From positions 1,054,001 through 1,118,000 of the forward strand of contig CBDAKK010000008.1 in assembly GCA_965196605.1 (NCBI GenBank): a DNA stretch of 64,000 bases. Direction: 5' to 3'. A program made the translations under genes and the position numbers. Below the pieces are notes generated by a model, which worked only from the letters and a program-made list of their open reading frames with translations, was not told the origin of the DNA and did no database searches. This DNA is from CBDAKK01 sp965196605 (GTDB taxonomy: Bacteria; Spirochaetota; Spirochaetia; WTKD01; G963693115). Shown one piece after another: positions 18,162-27,807 of the stretch. The stretch's first letter is position 1; each line of letters begins with the position of its first letter.

Positions 18162-18401
18162 ATGCTAATATTAATACTTAATTATATTTTAGGAATTGTG
18201 TGTATAGTCATTGGAATACTAGATTCACTAATTATAGCGGAGAAAATAAAGCCTTCACCAAAGTTTATAGGAATGAAAAAAAGATTTGGAGATAAATATG
18301 GAACTTTTTTATATTTTTTATTTTACGTAGTAATGCCTACACTTTTTGGTATTTGGGTTATATATCTCGCTGCGAATAATATTGCTTTTTTCTTTGATTA
18401 G
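18162..18401 (+). CDS. Small two-helix membrane protein, possible immunity protein
   Basis: 79 residues with two transmembrane helices (about residues 3-26 and 48-70) and a basic loop between. AAGGA lies close upstream, and the start is 9 nt after the stop of the Rhs remnant tail. Small membrane proteins directly downstream of Rhs C-terminal tails are often the cognate immunity protein. Here that is inference from position; I know no family for it. Confidence 0.55.
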   Translation: MLILILNYILGIVCIVIGILDSLIIAEKIKPSPKFIGMKKRFGDKYGTFLYFLFYVVMPTLFGIWVIYLAANNIAFFFD

Positions 18402-18439
18402 TTATTATAATGCGTAGCTTTTGTCCGTTGTATTTCATA

Positions 18440-18835
18440 TTTTACGTGCATCATCTTAGTTCCTACGGCAGTAGCCGAGCAGGATGTTTTTTCTCTTTTC
18501 TTTGGTTCTTGCTACAAGCTCCATTTCTGTGTTGCTGCGCAACACTTATTCAATTGTTTCTAGCCGTTCGCTACGCTCTCGACTTTTCTTTTTTACGTTC
18601 TTACAGCCGTCCCACGGACGGGACGCATGGGCTGACAGGGATGTTAAAAAGAGAAAAGAAAGAACAGCCATCCGAGGGCATATCGTAATGCGCTTTGCGC
18701 CATGGCCACCCACAGCGTGGGAGCAAAAACTAAGTAACCCGTGCGCAGCACTTACAGACGACAAGCGGAGTGCCCTGTGCGAAGCACCTAAAGAAACATA
18801 CGACCTTCTGTACAGAAGAACGCCCGCATGCGCAA
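18440..18835 (-). repeat. Mosaic hairpin repeat block, degraded
   Basis: Modules here include GGATGTTTTTTCTCTTTTCT, CTACAAGCTCCATTTCTGTG, the CCATGGCCACCCACAGCGTG / GACAAGCGGAGTGCCCTGTG piece (18697-18790) and AGAACGCCCGCATGCGCAAC, which is also found at 17340. The two hairpin arms (about 18489-18511 and 18645-18668) are pushed apart by about 130 bp of other module sequence. Confidence 0.75.
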
Positions 18836-18839
18836 CAAC

Positions 18840-18926
18840 AGAAGTGGCATTACTAGAGAATGGGGCGGGAATAGTAGTAAGACTAATACACAATCATCAA
18901 ACAATTCTCAATCAAAGGATAATTGA
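18840..18926 (+). pseudogene. Tail end of a lost upstream gene (possible toxin C-terminus)
   Basis: About 28 in-frame codons (REWGGNSSKTNTQS-type, Ser/Asn-rich) emerge from the repeat block and end with TGA just before the next gene, which has its own Shine-Dalgarno. Neighbouring AT-rich codons resemble the Rhs tail region. It may be the stub of a second Rhs tail whose immunity gene is the next gene. Evidence is thin. Confidence 0.3.
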
Positions 18927-18944
18927 TTTCTCAGGAGAATACTT

Positions 18945-19409
18945 ATGAAGCTAAATACGTTGGTATTTCACAAGATTGTCAAAGATGAAGAAGAAGCATT
19001 TAAGAAGTTAAAACAAGGAGTAAAAGATTATCATTGTATTATTACATATGAAGATGAAAATGTGATTAAATTTCGTGGTCCACATTTATTTGCTATAAAT
19101 AAACTATTGACTTTTAATAGTACTACAGGAACAATCACAAAAATATCATCTTCTAATATTGAATTATATGTAAAAAGTTTCCCACTTTCCTTCGGTTCTA
19201 TTGTAGTATTAGGTAGTGCATTAATTCAAATTAACAAGTTGTTTACTCTTGAGTCTATAGTATTTATGAGTCTTATGGTGTTTATGTTTTTTATTATGAG
19301 AGTTGGAATTAAATCGCGTATTAGGTGTTTTCTCGAATATTATTTGCGCGGTATCAAAGAAGATAAGAGTAAAACGAAATTAATGAAATTAAAGAAAGAG
19401 ATTACATAA
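18945..19409 (+). CDS. Membrane protein, unknown; possible immunity protein
   Basis: 154 residues with GGAGAA 8-13 nt upstream of the ATG. The N-terminal ~80 residues are soluble and mixed alpha/beta. Two transmembrane helices follow at about residues 84-105 and 108-125, and the tail is Lys-rich. Base composition is AT-rich like the Rhs remnant and unlike the core genes, which suits acquired DNA. I recognise no family. A role as an immunity protein is suggested only by the setting. Confidence 0.5.
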   Translation: MKLNTLVFHKIVKDEEEAFKKLKQGVKDYHCIITYEDENVIKFRGPHLFAINKLLTFNSTTGTITKISSSNIELYVKSFPLSFGSIVVLGSALIQINKLFTLESIVFMSLMVFMFFIMRVGIKSRIRCFLEYYLRGIKEDKSKTKLMKLKKEIT

Positions 19410-19424
19410 TGAGACAGCGAGTTT

Positions 19425-19600
19425 TTCTTTTCTTTCTTTGGTACTTTCTTTCTTTGGTGCAAGTTCCATGTTTGCGCCGCACAGCGGCGCTTATGCAATA
19501 GTTTGCACCCGTTCGCTACGCTCTCGACTTTTTCCGTCGCACAGCCGTGCCACGGATGGCACGCATTGGCTGCCATGGATGGTAAAAAAGAAAAGAAAAT
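19425..19600 (-). repeat. Mosaic repeat fragment interrupted by the IS element
   Basis: Contains TTTCTTTGGTACTTTCTTTC, GTGCAAGTTCCATGTTTGCG, TTATGCAATAGTTTGCACCC and GCCACGGATGGCACGCATTG, modules seen in the other blocks. It stops abruptly at the left inverted repeat of the IS at 19601. Confidence 0.75.
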
Positions 19601-20322
19601 GGGGCTGTACCAGATAAGAGGAAAAGGGCTAATCTTGAAGAGAATAGATGAGAAAACCGAGATTAGGCAAAGAGCAAATAAAGAAATTGATAGAGCATTT
19701 TGTAATAGGAGTACCCGCACGGACAAGTGCGAAAATATGTACGATAAATTTCAAAACAGCGGTAGCATGGTATCATAGATTTAGAGCACTAATAGCAAAA
19801 GCATTGGAGGAAGAACACAGAATATTTGAAGGAGAAGTAGAGCTAGACGAAAGTTATTTCGGTGGAAAAGGAAAACGAGGACGAGGAGCAGATGGGAAAG
19901 TAGCAGTATTTGGAATATACAAGCGAAATGGATATGTGCATGCGCTAAGTGTTTGTAATACAAGAAGTTCTACACTCATGCCATTAGTGGATAAGCATGT
20001 AAAACCTGACAGTATAGTCTATACAGATTACTACAAAAGTTATGATGTCTTGGATGCATCACAGTTTCATCATCATAGAATTAATCATGAGAAGAGATTT
20101 GTAGAGAATAGAAATCATATAAATGGGATAGAAAATTTTTGGCGACAAGCAAAACGAAATTTGCAAAGATATAACGGCATTCCCAAAAAGAATTTTGATT
20201 TATTTCTAAAAGAGTGTGAATGGCGTTTCAATTATCGCCCCACAGAACGCTTACTAGCAATGTTGTACACTTTAGTTATCGAGGCTGGATTAGCCCATTT
20301 TTAGCTTATCTGGTACAGCCCC
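19601..20322 (+). mobile_element. IS1595-family (ISXO2-like) insertion sequence, intact
   Basis: A 722-bp element bounded by perfect 18-bp inverted repeats starting GGGGCTGTACCAGATAAG (19601-19618 and 20305-20322). One transposase gene fills it. I do not see a matching 8-bp target duplication: the flanks are AGAAAAT on the left and TAAATTT on the right, only loosely alike. It inserted within or beside a mosaic repeat block, so it is younger than that block. Confidence 0.9.
19648..20304 (+). CDS. IS1595-family transposase
   Basis: 218 residues. The catalytic core is of the ISXO2-like DDE/DDN type: ELDESYFGGK (Asp67), VYTDYYKSYD (Asp127) and NGIENFWRQAKRNL (Asn160/Glu162), with GKRGRG after the first Asp. 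The usual N-terminal zinc ribbon is not visible and the start region is short, as in minimal family members. The stop codon abuts the right inverted repeat. The frame is intact, so the element may be active. Confidence 0.9.
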   Translation: MRKPRLGKEQIKKLIEHFVIGVPARTSAKICTINFKTAVAWYHRFRALIAKALEEEHRIFEGEVELDESYFGGKGKRGRGADGKVAVFGIYKRNGYVHALSVCNTRSSTLMPLVDKHVKPDSIVYTDYYKSYDVLDASQFHHHRINHEKRFVENRNHINGIENFWRQAKRNLQRYNGIPKKNFDLFLKECEWRFNYRPTERLLAMLYTLVIEAGLAHF

Positions 20323-20413
20323 TAAATTTATATGTTATTATTATGTTAACATATTTATTATGATATTAATTATGTTTAATATTTAGTAACAAGATTTATT
20401 TATGGAGGATCTT

Positions 20414-22890
20414 ATGAGAAAGATTTTTTTTATTATGCGTTTTTTAGCTGTGGGGCTAGGGTTTGCGGTTTTTGCCTCATGCTTGCCCGATATACCTATT
20501 ATTGGTAAAGAAAAGCCCAGTGCTTTGATGCATAAGTCGCAGAGTGTGGCAAAAAAAGTGCTGACTATTCCCGCGGGAACTACGCATATTACTAAGGAAA
20601 AGTACGCAAATAAAAGACATTACACCGATCTTGTTATACCTGATTCTGTTATAAGTATTGGTGAAGGTGCTTTCTCAGTTAATGATTTTTCTTCTATTAC
20701 CATTCCAAAATCGGTTATCACTATTGGTAAGAGTGCTTTTTCATACAGTATAGCACTTACTCATTTAATTATTTCCAATTCCGTAACAACCATTGGAAAA
20801 GGTGCTTTTTTTAACTCAAAGAAACTAAAGTCTGTTGTTATTGGCGCATCTGTAACTACCATAGGTGATAACGCTTTCAAATTTGCATTCAAAATTCCCT
20901 ATAATAAAGAAGAACTTAATAGAAATTTAAAAATTACACTATCAAAGTCACTTTATGATAAAATTAATAAAGAAAATAGGTTAAAAAATGTTTTTGGTGA
21001 AGGAAATATAAAATATGATTTTTACACAGTAGTAAAAGATATTGGGATTATTTACCCAGATAACAATAAACTTGTTATTAAGGATGGTGTCACTACCATT
21101 GGAGCATATGCCTTAAAAGATAAAAATTTAACTCAAGTTGTTATTCCCGACTCGGTTACTACTATTGAAGAGGGAGCTTTTATAAATGATAAACTGAGCT
21201 CTCTTATTCTAGGTAGTAGTGTAATAACTATTGGGAAGCAAGCTTTTGCTAATAATAAAATTCAAGCTCTGACTATTCCTGATTCGATTACTACTATTGG
21301 AGAAGGAGCTTTTGAGAAAAATGAGATACGGAGTATTACCTTGAAAAGTTCTGTAACAACTATTGGGAAAAGAGCTTTTGCGGATAATATTTTGAATCAA
21401 ATTGATATTTCCAATCTAGTTACTACCACTAGTATTGGTGAAAAAGCATTTCTATCGAATGCTTCTATAATATATACTCCAGAGGTTACACTACCAAAAG
21501 TATTATACGATGTTTTTGTTCAACAAAATAGATTAGCAGAAGTTTTTGGACCAAAAATTAAATTCTATAATCTTGTAAATGTTGTGAGCACGGGTAAACT
21601 TACTTCGCGGTATAGTGCGTCCGATAGTCAAAATCTCGTCTCTAAGAAGTTGCTTATTAACAAAGATGTTACAACTATTAAAGAAGACGCTTTTACAGGT
21701 CAGAGTTTGACTGAAGTTAGTATTCCTGATTCTGTAACAACAATTGGCGATAGAGCTTTTAAAAACAATCCATCTTTGACAAAGGTTACTATACCGGATG
21801 CATTGCATAAAACACTAGGAACTCAAGGAAGGCTCACAACTATTTTTGGGGATCAAGTAACAGCCCCTGATGACTTTTACATTAAATTTGATCCAATAAA
21901 AACAGTTGTATACATGGAGGTGAATGATACCAATCCACTCAATGCGGGGCGTATACAAAAAAGTCTAACAACAAGCCCTTTTTTGATATTGTCATTCTAT
22001 TTGCTGCCAATATTGTAAATTCAATTCCTAAAGATTTTGCGGATTATAAGGGGGAATTTGATGCATCAAAGCAAACGACAAATTCTTCAGCCCCTAATTT
22101 GACTTTGAATAAACAAGTAGCGCATATTTTAAAAAATAAAGATACATACATCAAACCGCTTCAGGATAAGGGCATAAAAGTATTGCTTTCTATTCAGGGG
22201 TATCATCAAAATGCTGGCATTGCTGGTTTTCCTATTGGTCAACCGGGGTTCATGTATTACGATGGTCTCTATAGCCATGATAAAGCTTATACTGTAAAGC
22301 ATAAAATAACTCCATTTATACAACAAGTAGATGCTGTAGTAACAAGAGGAGGTTTGGATGGTGTGGATTTTGATGATGAATTTTCAAAATATGGGCTTAT
22401 AAAGTTTTCCTATGCGAATAGCATTCTACCTGTTCAAAAAATATATAGACAATCTTTTCCTACCCTCGTTACAGAATTACGAAAACTCTTAGGGAGGAGC
22501 AAGATTATTTCTTATTTCTTTATTGGTGAATCTGCAGATCTTTTGGCAAATTTTTCCAATAACAACGGCGTAATTAATAACGTAAGCTATATTTATAATT
22601 CTAGTTATGGGATATATCAATGGCCGAAGAGCACGAACTACGGTACTTTTAAGGGAAATAGTATGAGTAAGAAGCGCATAAGCGCAGCGGCAGTGCAAAT
22701 AAATGGAACGGAAGCTACCAGCAAAACTACAGCCATATCTCGAGCAAAAAGTACTGTAAATGATGGATATGGTTTGTATATGATGTTTAACTTAACAAAT
22801 GCAGATTGGAAAGATTACATAAGCGCTGTTTCTCAAGAACTCTATGGTACTACGGTTACGAGAAGTAAATCTTATAGCAAGGATTATTGA
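20414..22890 (+). pseudogene. Lipoprotein: BspA-like LRR domain fused to GH18 endo-beta-N-acetylglucosaminidase (frameshifted)
   Basis: Starts at the ATG at 20414 (GGAGG 6-10 nt upstream). A signal peptide ends in the lipobox VFASC. About 15 LRR_5-type repeats follow (IPDSVTTIGEGAF and variants) to about 21860. A GH18 domain then runs to the end: FFDIVILFAANI, IKVLLSIQG and the catalytic LDGVDFDDE, as in EndoH/EndoF-like endoglycosidases that cut N-glycan cores. The frame breaks at GGGG (21946-21949); one more G would join NAG to AYTKKS and give about 825 residues. If read through, it would be a host-glycan-cleaving surface protein. Confidence 0.8.
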
Positions 22891-22911
22891 TACGGTGATT
22901 ATGATAATTAA

Positions 22912-22942
22912 GAAGCCCCGCAAGCTTGTGGGGCTTTTTTTC
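22912..22942 (+). terminator. Rho-independent terminator after the LRR-GH18 gene
   Basis: The near-palindrome GCCCCGCAAGCTTGTGGGGC is followed by seven or more T residues. It lies 22 nt after the GH18 stop codon. Confidence 0.9.
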
Positions 22943-23019
22943 TTAGCGCGTACACATTAATGTGTACTTTACCAATACGCATAAATATTTGCTTGGCATA
23001 GAAGTTTCTATGTTAGACG

Positions 23020-23907
23020 TTACCTGAGTACCTGCTCAAAGGCTTTGCGACTGAATGAGGGCTGGCTCTTACGGAGTATGGTGTTTTTTGCTCCGGTAAG
23101 TAAGGCAACAGCCTTGTTTGAGTTTATTTTTGGCCCAAAAATACGCATAGGGTTTTTGTATATTTTATGCGCAATGGCACTGTAGAGATCGCTTGCTGTT
23201 ACCAGCGTTATACGTATAAAAGGGGGGAGTTTTTTCATGCCCACAATGCTTTCTTCAAGCCAGCCCATATAGCGCAGGAGTTCTCTGCGTATGAAGCTGG
23301 AAAATTCCTCATAATGCGCGCAGGCGGTTTCATATGACAAGTCTTTCAGGGAGGTGTCTAGGAGTGGCACGTATCGGCGGCCTTTTCTTGCGTCTTCTGC
23401 TATATCGCGCATAAAGTTTACGTACTGCATTGCGCGACCCAGCCTGCCCGCATGAAACAACAGCTCCTCATCGCCCACTTCGCACAAGGTGTGCATTATG
23501 CACCCTATGACCTCTGCGCTTCCGTGCATGTACCATATGCATTGGTCCATGCTGTCTATAGTGAAACGCGGCTGTAAGTCCCACTCCATGGAGTCAAAAA
23601 AGGAATCTATGTATGCAAGTTTTATGTTGCACGTTTTTACGAGTTCCGCAAAGTTTTGAATGGAGAGGTATTGCGTCTGCTTGCCTGCAAGCGCATCATA
23701 AAAGCTTTGTTTTGCCTTGTAAAATGCATGAGGGTGCACCGGCTTTTCATCAACAATGTTGTCAATGACGCGCACAAATGCGTAAAACGCCGTTACTTTT
23801 TTTCGTATCCTTGGAGGAAAGAACAAGGAAGATATGGAAAACGTCGTGCTTCCACGCTTAAAAATGGTGAATAATAAGCTTTCAAAAGATGGAAAGGTTG
23901 TTTTCAT
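23020..23907 (-). CDS. Squalene/phytoene synthase family protein
   Basis: 295 residues of the trans-isoprenyl diphosphate head-to-head synthase family. The first Asp-rich motif is VIDNIVDEK (about residue 47) and the second is FMRDIAEDARKGRRYVP (about residue 165), both needed for Mg-diphosphate binding. Such enzymes join two farnesyl or geranylgeranyl diphosphates to squalene, dehydrosqualene or phytoene. No desaturase or cyclase gene is nearby, so the product cannot be named. The minus-strand TATAAT (23920-23915) is 7 nt before the ATG, suggesting a leaderless message. Length and motifs look functional. Confidence 0.85.
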   Translation of the reverse strand: MKTTFPSFESLLFTIFKRGSTTFSISSLFFPPRIRKKVTAFYAFVRVIDNIVDEKPVHPHAFYKAKQSFYDALAGKQTQYLSIQNFAELVKTCNIKLAYIDSFFDSMEWDLQPRFTIDSMDQCIWYMHGSAEVIGCIMHTLCEVGDEELLFHAGRLGRAMQYVNFMRDIAEDARKGRRYVPLLDTSLKDLSYETACAHYEEFSSFIRRELLRYMGWLEESIVGMKKLPPFIRITLVTASDLYSAIAHKIYKNPMRIFGPKINSNKAVALLTGAKNTILRKSQPSFSRKAFEQVLR

Positions 23908-24036
23908 AGTTTGAATTATATAAAAAAGAATGCTTTGTTATTCTGGGAAGCTTTTAAAATTGCTTGATGAAGTATTTGTTCTTTTATTTTTTAATAGCGG
24001 TGTTTTTTCTATTGCGTTTATTATAATAAGTGATGC

Positions 24037-24042
24037 TACAAT
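24037..24042 (+). promoter_or_regulatory. -10 box before ilvB
   Basis: TACAAT ends 9 nt before the ilvB ATG, with TTGCGT about 19 bp further upstream as a weak -35. The predicted leader is 2-3 nt with no Shine-Dalgarno. I see no T-box or attenuator in 23908-24051. Confidence 0.45.
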
Positions 24043-24051
24043 AATGCTATT

Positions 24052-25767
24052 ATGGCTGAGAAGATGCTTTCTGTTGCAGAAATACTTGTTCAAACGATAG
24101 AGCAAGAAGGGATAGAGTATATATTTGGATATCCTGGGGGCGCTGCTATACCTATTTTTGATGCGCTCGTGGATTCTTCTATAAAATTTGTGCTTACAAG
24201 ACATGAGCAGGGTGCAAGCCATATGGCTGACGGCTATGCTCGGGCAACCGGTAAACCTGCCGTTGTTTTGGTAACCTCGGGCCCGGGTGCTACCAATACC
24301 GTTACGGGCTTGCTTACTGCGGTTATGGACTCGGTTCCTATGATAATAATTAGTGGACAGCAGACGCGAGAGAACCTTGGGCTGGATGCCTTTCAAGAAG
24401 CGGATGTTATGGGAATTACCTTTCCGGTAGTAAAGCACTCCTACCTTGTAAAGGAGCCTCAAGACATTGTTCGCGTTTTTAAAGAGGCGCTTTTTATTTG
24501 CAACACGCAAAGGCCTGGTCCCGTACTTATTGATATTCCCAAGGATGTGTCATCCGCCTTGATAAAGCCGAATTATAATCAGAGTATACAATTGCCCGGC
24601 ATCAAGGACATTCCCGAGCCTGATGAGAGCCTTATAGAGTACGCAGCGGATTTGCTTCAACATGCAGTACAGCCCGTTATTCTTGCGGGGCATGGTTCGA
24701 TTATATCAAATGCACAAAAGCAACTTACGCAGCTTGCTGAAAAACTGTCCATTCCTGTGACCAACACCTTGCTCGGGAAGGGCGCCTTTGCTGAAACGCA
24801 TGACTTAAGCCTTGGCATGCTTGGCATGCACGGAACGGCGTATGCAAACAAGGCGGTACTCGAATGCGACCTTATTTGTTCCGTTGGTTCTCGTTGGGAT
24901 GATAGGATTACGGGTAAGACTTCAGAATTCTGTAAGACTGCGCGTAAAATCCATATTGATGTGGACGTTTCGGAGTTTAATAAGGTTATTTCTCCCGACT
25001 GCATTATTCACGGTAATGCACAGTCGGTACTCGATAGAATTTTGCCATTGGTGTCTCATAAGGACAATAAGGAATGGCTTGCAAAAATAGAACGGTGGAA
25101 AAAGAAATACCCCTTGCGTTATAAAAAAGGTAGCTCGCTTCGTGCAAAGCACGTTATAGAAGAAATGTATAAGCAAACGAAGGGGGAAGCCATTGTTTCT
25201 ACGGATGTAGGGCAGCATCAAATGTGGGCGGCACAGTATTATCTTATAAACTCACAAAATCAATGGCTCACTTCGGGTGGCGCGGGAACCATGGGCTACG
25301 GCTTGCCTGCAGCCATTGGTGCGCAGTTTGCACACCCCGACAAAACCGTTGTGGCCATTGTAGGTGACGGGGGGTTTCAAATGACTTTTTATGAGCTTTC
25401 AACTATTGTAAACCACAACTTGCCCGTGAAAATACTGGTTATTAATAATAAGTTTCTCGGCATGGTGCGCCAATGGCAAAGTTTGTTTTACGACAACAGG
25501 CAGAGTGGAGTCACCATGGAGGGCAACCCCGACTTTGTGAAACTAGCGCAGGCTTATGGCATACGAGGCATGCGCCTTAAACACAGCGCTCATGTGCGGC
25601 GTGTTATACGTGAGGCGCTTGAATATAAGGGGCCTGTTGTTATAGAAGCAGAGGTTGAAAAAGAGGAAGACGTATTTCCCATGGTTCCTGCGGGCGGTAC
25701 GTATGATCAAATGATAATAGACCCCCCAAAGCGCGGCTCCTTAGAAAAGCCCGTGGGAAGCACGTAA
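24052..25767 (+). CDS. ilvB: Acetolactate synthase large subunit
   Basis: 571 residues. It is a ThDP-dependent enzyme that condenses pyruvate with pyruvate or 2-oxobutyrate, the first common step of valine, leucine and isoleucine synthesis. Visible signs are the catalytic Glu region (GYPGGAAIPIFDAL, RHEQGASHMADGYAR), SGPGATN, the ThDP motif GDGGFQMTFYELST...NN (about residues 440-468) and the quinone-binding-like RQWQ segment. Length is normal and the frame intact. It begins the amino acid cluster, with the regulatory subunit 36 bp downstream. Confidence 0.95.
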   Translation: MAEKMLSVAEILVQTIEQEGIEYIFGYPGGAAIPIFDALVDSSIKFVLTRHEQGASHMADGYARATGKPAVVLVTSGPGATNTVTGLLTAVMDSVPMIIISGQQTRENLGLDAFQEADVMGITFPVVKHSYLVKEPQDIVRVFKEALFICNTQRPGPVLIDIPKDVSSALIKPNYNQSIQLPGIKDIPEPDESLIEYAADLLQHAVQPVILAGHGSIISNAQKQLTQLAEKLSIPVTNTLLGKGAFAETHDLSLGMLGMHGTAYANKAVLECDLICSVGSRWDDRITGKTSEFCKTARKIHIDVDVSEFNKVISPDCIIHGNAQSVLDRILPLVSHKDNKEWLAKIERWKKKYPLRYKKGSSLRAKHVIEEMYKQTKGEAIVSTDVGQHQMWAAQYYLINSQNQWLTSGGAGTMGYGLPAAIGAQFAHPDKTVVAIVGDGGFQMTFYELSTIVNHNLPVKILVINNKFLGMVRQWQSLFYDNRQSGVTMEGNPDFVKLAQAYGIRGMRLKHSAHVRRVIREALEYKGPVVIEAEVEKEEDVFPMVPAGGTYDQMIIDPPKRGSLEKPVGST

Positions 25768-25803
25768 ACAACACTGCAAAACGAGGAGGGAGTGGAGTAT
25801 CCT

Positions 25804-26295
25804 ATGAAGAAACACATTATATCGCTTTTGGTAAATAATCAGCCGGGCGTACTCATTCGCATATCGCTTGTCTTTGCACGGCGCGCGTATAATATTGACA
25901 GCTTAGTAACGCATCGGACTCATAATCCGGAGTTTTCCATCATCAACATAACGGCAAGTGGTGAAGAACGCGTCTTAACACAAATAATAAAGCACTTGAA
26001 TAAATTGGTTGATGTCATTCACGTAACTGACACCAGTGATGTGCCTTCTGTAAAGTTGGAAATGGCGCTTATTAAGGTGCAATGTGGTGAGCAAAATCGC
26101 ACGGACATTCTCAATATTTTTCGTTCTATGGAGTGTTCCATTGTTGATGTGAACAAGCAAGCTATGATTGTGAGCTGCATTGGTGATGAGATGCGCTTGA
26201 ATGCCCTTGAGAGTATACTAGCGCCCTATGGTATAATAGAAATAATACGGACGGGGACGGTGCTGATGGCGCGAGGAGAAACAGCAACAGTTTGA
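25804..26295 (+). CDS. ilvN: Acetolactate synthase small (regulatory) subunit
   Basis: About 163 residues from the ATG at 25804 (GGAG 7 nt upstream); a GTG at 25792 is also in frame. It carries an N-terminal ACT domain (LLVNNQPGVLIRISLVFARRAYNIDSL) that binds valine for feedback control, and a C-terminal domain with ALIKVQCGEQNRTDILNIF. It activates and regulates the IlvB subunit. Length is as in the IlvH/IlvN family. Confidence 0.92.
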   Translation: MKKHIISLLVNNQPGVLIRISLVFARRAYNIDSLVTHRTHNPEFSIINITASGEERVLTQIIKHLNKLVDVIHVTDTSDVPSVKLEMALIKVQCGEQNRTDILNIFRSMECSIVDVNKQAMIVSCIGDEMRLNALESILAPYGIIEIIRTGTVLMARGETATV

Positions 26296-26387
26296 TGTTC
26301 AGCTTTTGCGTCTTAAAAACAAAAATCCAATGTAAAATTATATACGCTGTATTTTATAAATATGGCGGTTCTTAAGAGGAGTGGGTA

Positions 26388-27793
26388 ATGAGTAGTAATA
26401 CATTGTTTGATAAAGTATGGAATTTGCATAAGGTGTGCGAATTGCCCGGAGGTGATGACCAGTTATTTATAGGGTTGCATCTTATTCATGAGGTAACGTC
26501 ACCACAGGCATTTCAAATGCTGCGTGAAAAAAAATTGCAGATAAAATACCCCGACAGAACCTTTGCGACGGTGGATCACATTGTTCCGACTAAGGATGTA
26601 GAACGCCCCTTTACAGACACACTTGCTGAAAACATGCTCAAAGAGTTAGAGAAAAACACCAAGGAGTTTGGGCTTACTTTTTTTAGTTTGAAAAGTGGTA
26701 AGCAGGGCATAGTGCATGTTATTGGACCAGAGCTTGGGTTAACGCAGCCCGGCATGACCATTGCGTGTGGGGACAGCCACACGTCCACTCATGGTGCGTT
26801 TGGCTCTATAGGCTTTGGCATAGGTACTTCGCAAATTAGGGACGTGCTTGCAACGCAATGTATAACCTTGAAAAAGCCCAAGTTGCGCCGCATTACTGTT
26901 GACGGCGTTTTGCATAGGGGCGTGTATGCCAAGGACATTATACTGCGGATAATAGGTGACCTCGGCGTTATGGGTGGCATTGGCTATGCGTATGAATACG
27001 GTGGTAGCGCACTGGATGCCATGAGTATGGAGGGGCGCATGACTATTTGCAACATGAGCATTGAAGGGGGCGCGCGCTTTGGCTACGTCAACCCGGATGA
27101 AACGACCTATGCCTTTATAGAGGGGCGCGACTACGCCCCAAAAGGGGAGGCCTTTGAAAAGGCGCAGGAGTTTTGGCGCTCTTTGCCTTCGGGGAGCAAT
27201 GCGGTGTATGATGATGAATACCGCATAGATGCAGACAGTCTGGAGCCCATGGTAACGTGGGGCATTACGCCGGGGCATACCGTAGGGCTTGAGCAAGCCA
27301 TTCCGAGTCTTGAAGCATATGAAACAAGTGAAGAGAAGCAGCTGGTGCAAAAGGCGCTGAGGCATATGAAGTTTTCTGAAGGTGAAAAACTTACGGGTAA
27401 AAAAATAAACGTGGCGTTTATAGGCTCATGCACAAATGGGCGCTTAAGCGATTTGCAGGAGGCTGCGCGCATTCTCAAGGGCAAAAAGGTTGCGAGTCAT
27501 GTTCATGCCTTTGTGGTGCCCGGCTCCATGCAGGTTGCGCGCGCAGCGGAAGCTGAGGGTCTCCCGCACATTTTTGAAGAAGCAGGCTTTGAATGGCGCG
27601 CGCTGGTTGCTCCATATGCCTCGGTATGAATACGGACAAGCTTACGGGTGATGAATTGTGCGCAAGTTCGTCGAACCGCAATTTTATTGGACGGCAAGGT
27701 TCGCCTACCGGGCGTACGCTGCTGATGAGCCCCGCCATGGTTGCCTCATCAGCAATAGCAGGTGAGGTACACGACGTACGAGAAATGTTGTAG
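26388..27793 (+). pseudogene. leuC: 3-isopropylmalate dehydratase large subunit, frameshifted near the 3' end
   Basis: An aconitase-family protein: IACGDSHTSTHGAFGSIGFGIGTS and the first Fe-S ligand in GSCTNGR are present. The frame breaks in CGCGCGC (27597-27603). Before it the protein reads EAGFEWRA; after it, in another frame, RAGCSICLGMN...NFIGRQGSPTGRTLLMSPAMVA to a stop at 27793. The two remaining Fe-S cysteines (CSIC) and the active-site end lie beyond the break. As given, the enzyme could not isomerise isopropylmalate in leucine synthesis. AGGAG lies upstream of the ATG. Removing 2 nt or adding 1 restores about 468 residues. Confidence 0.85.
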
Positions 27794-27807
27794 ATGAGGA
27801 TGAGGCA

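Noticed and set aside
19593..20330. Target-site duplication of the IS element
   Set aside because: The 8 bp on each side are AT-rich but do not match; any likeness is due to composition.
23908..24051. T-box or attenuator upstream of ilvB
   Set aside because: The -10 box leaves a leader of only a few nucleotides and no conserved T-box sequence or stem is visible.
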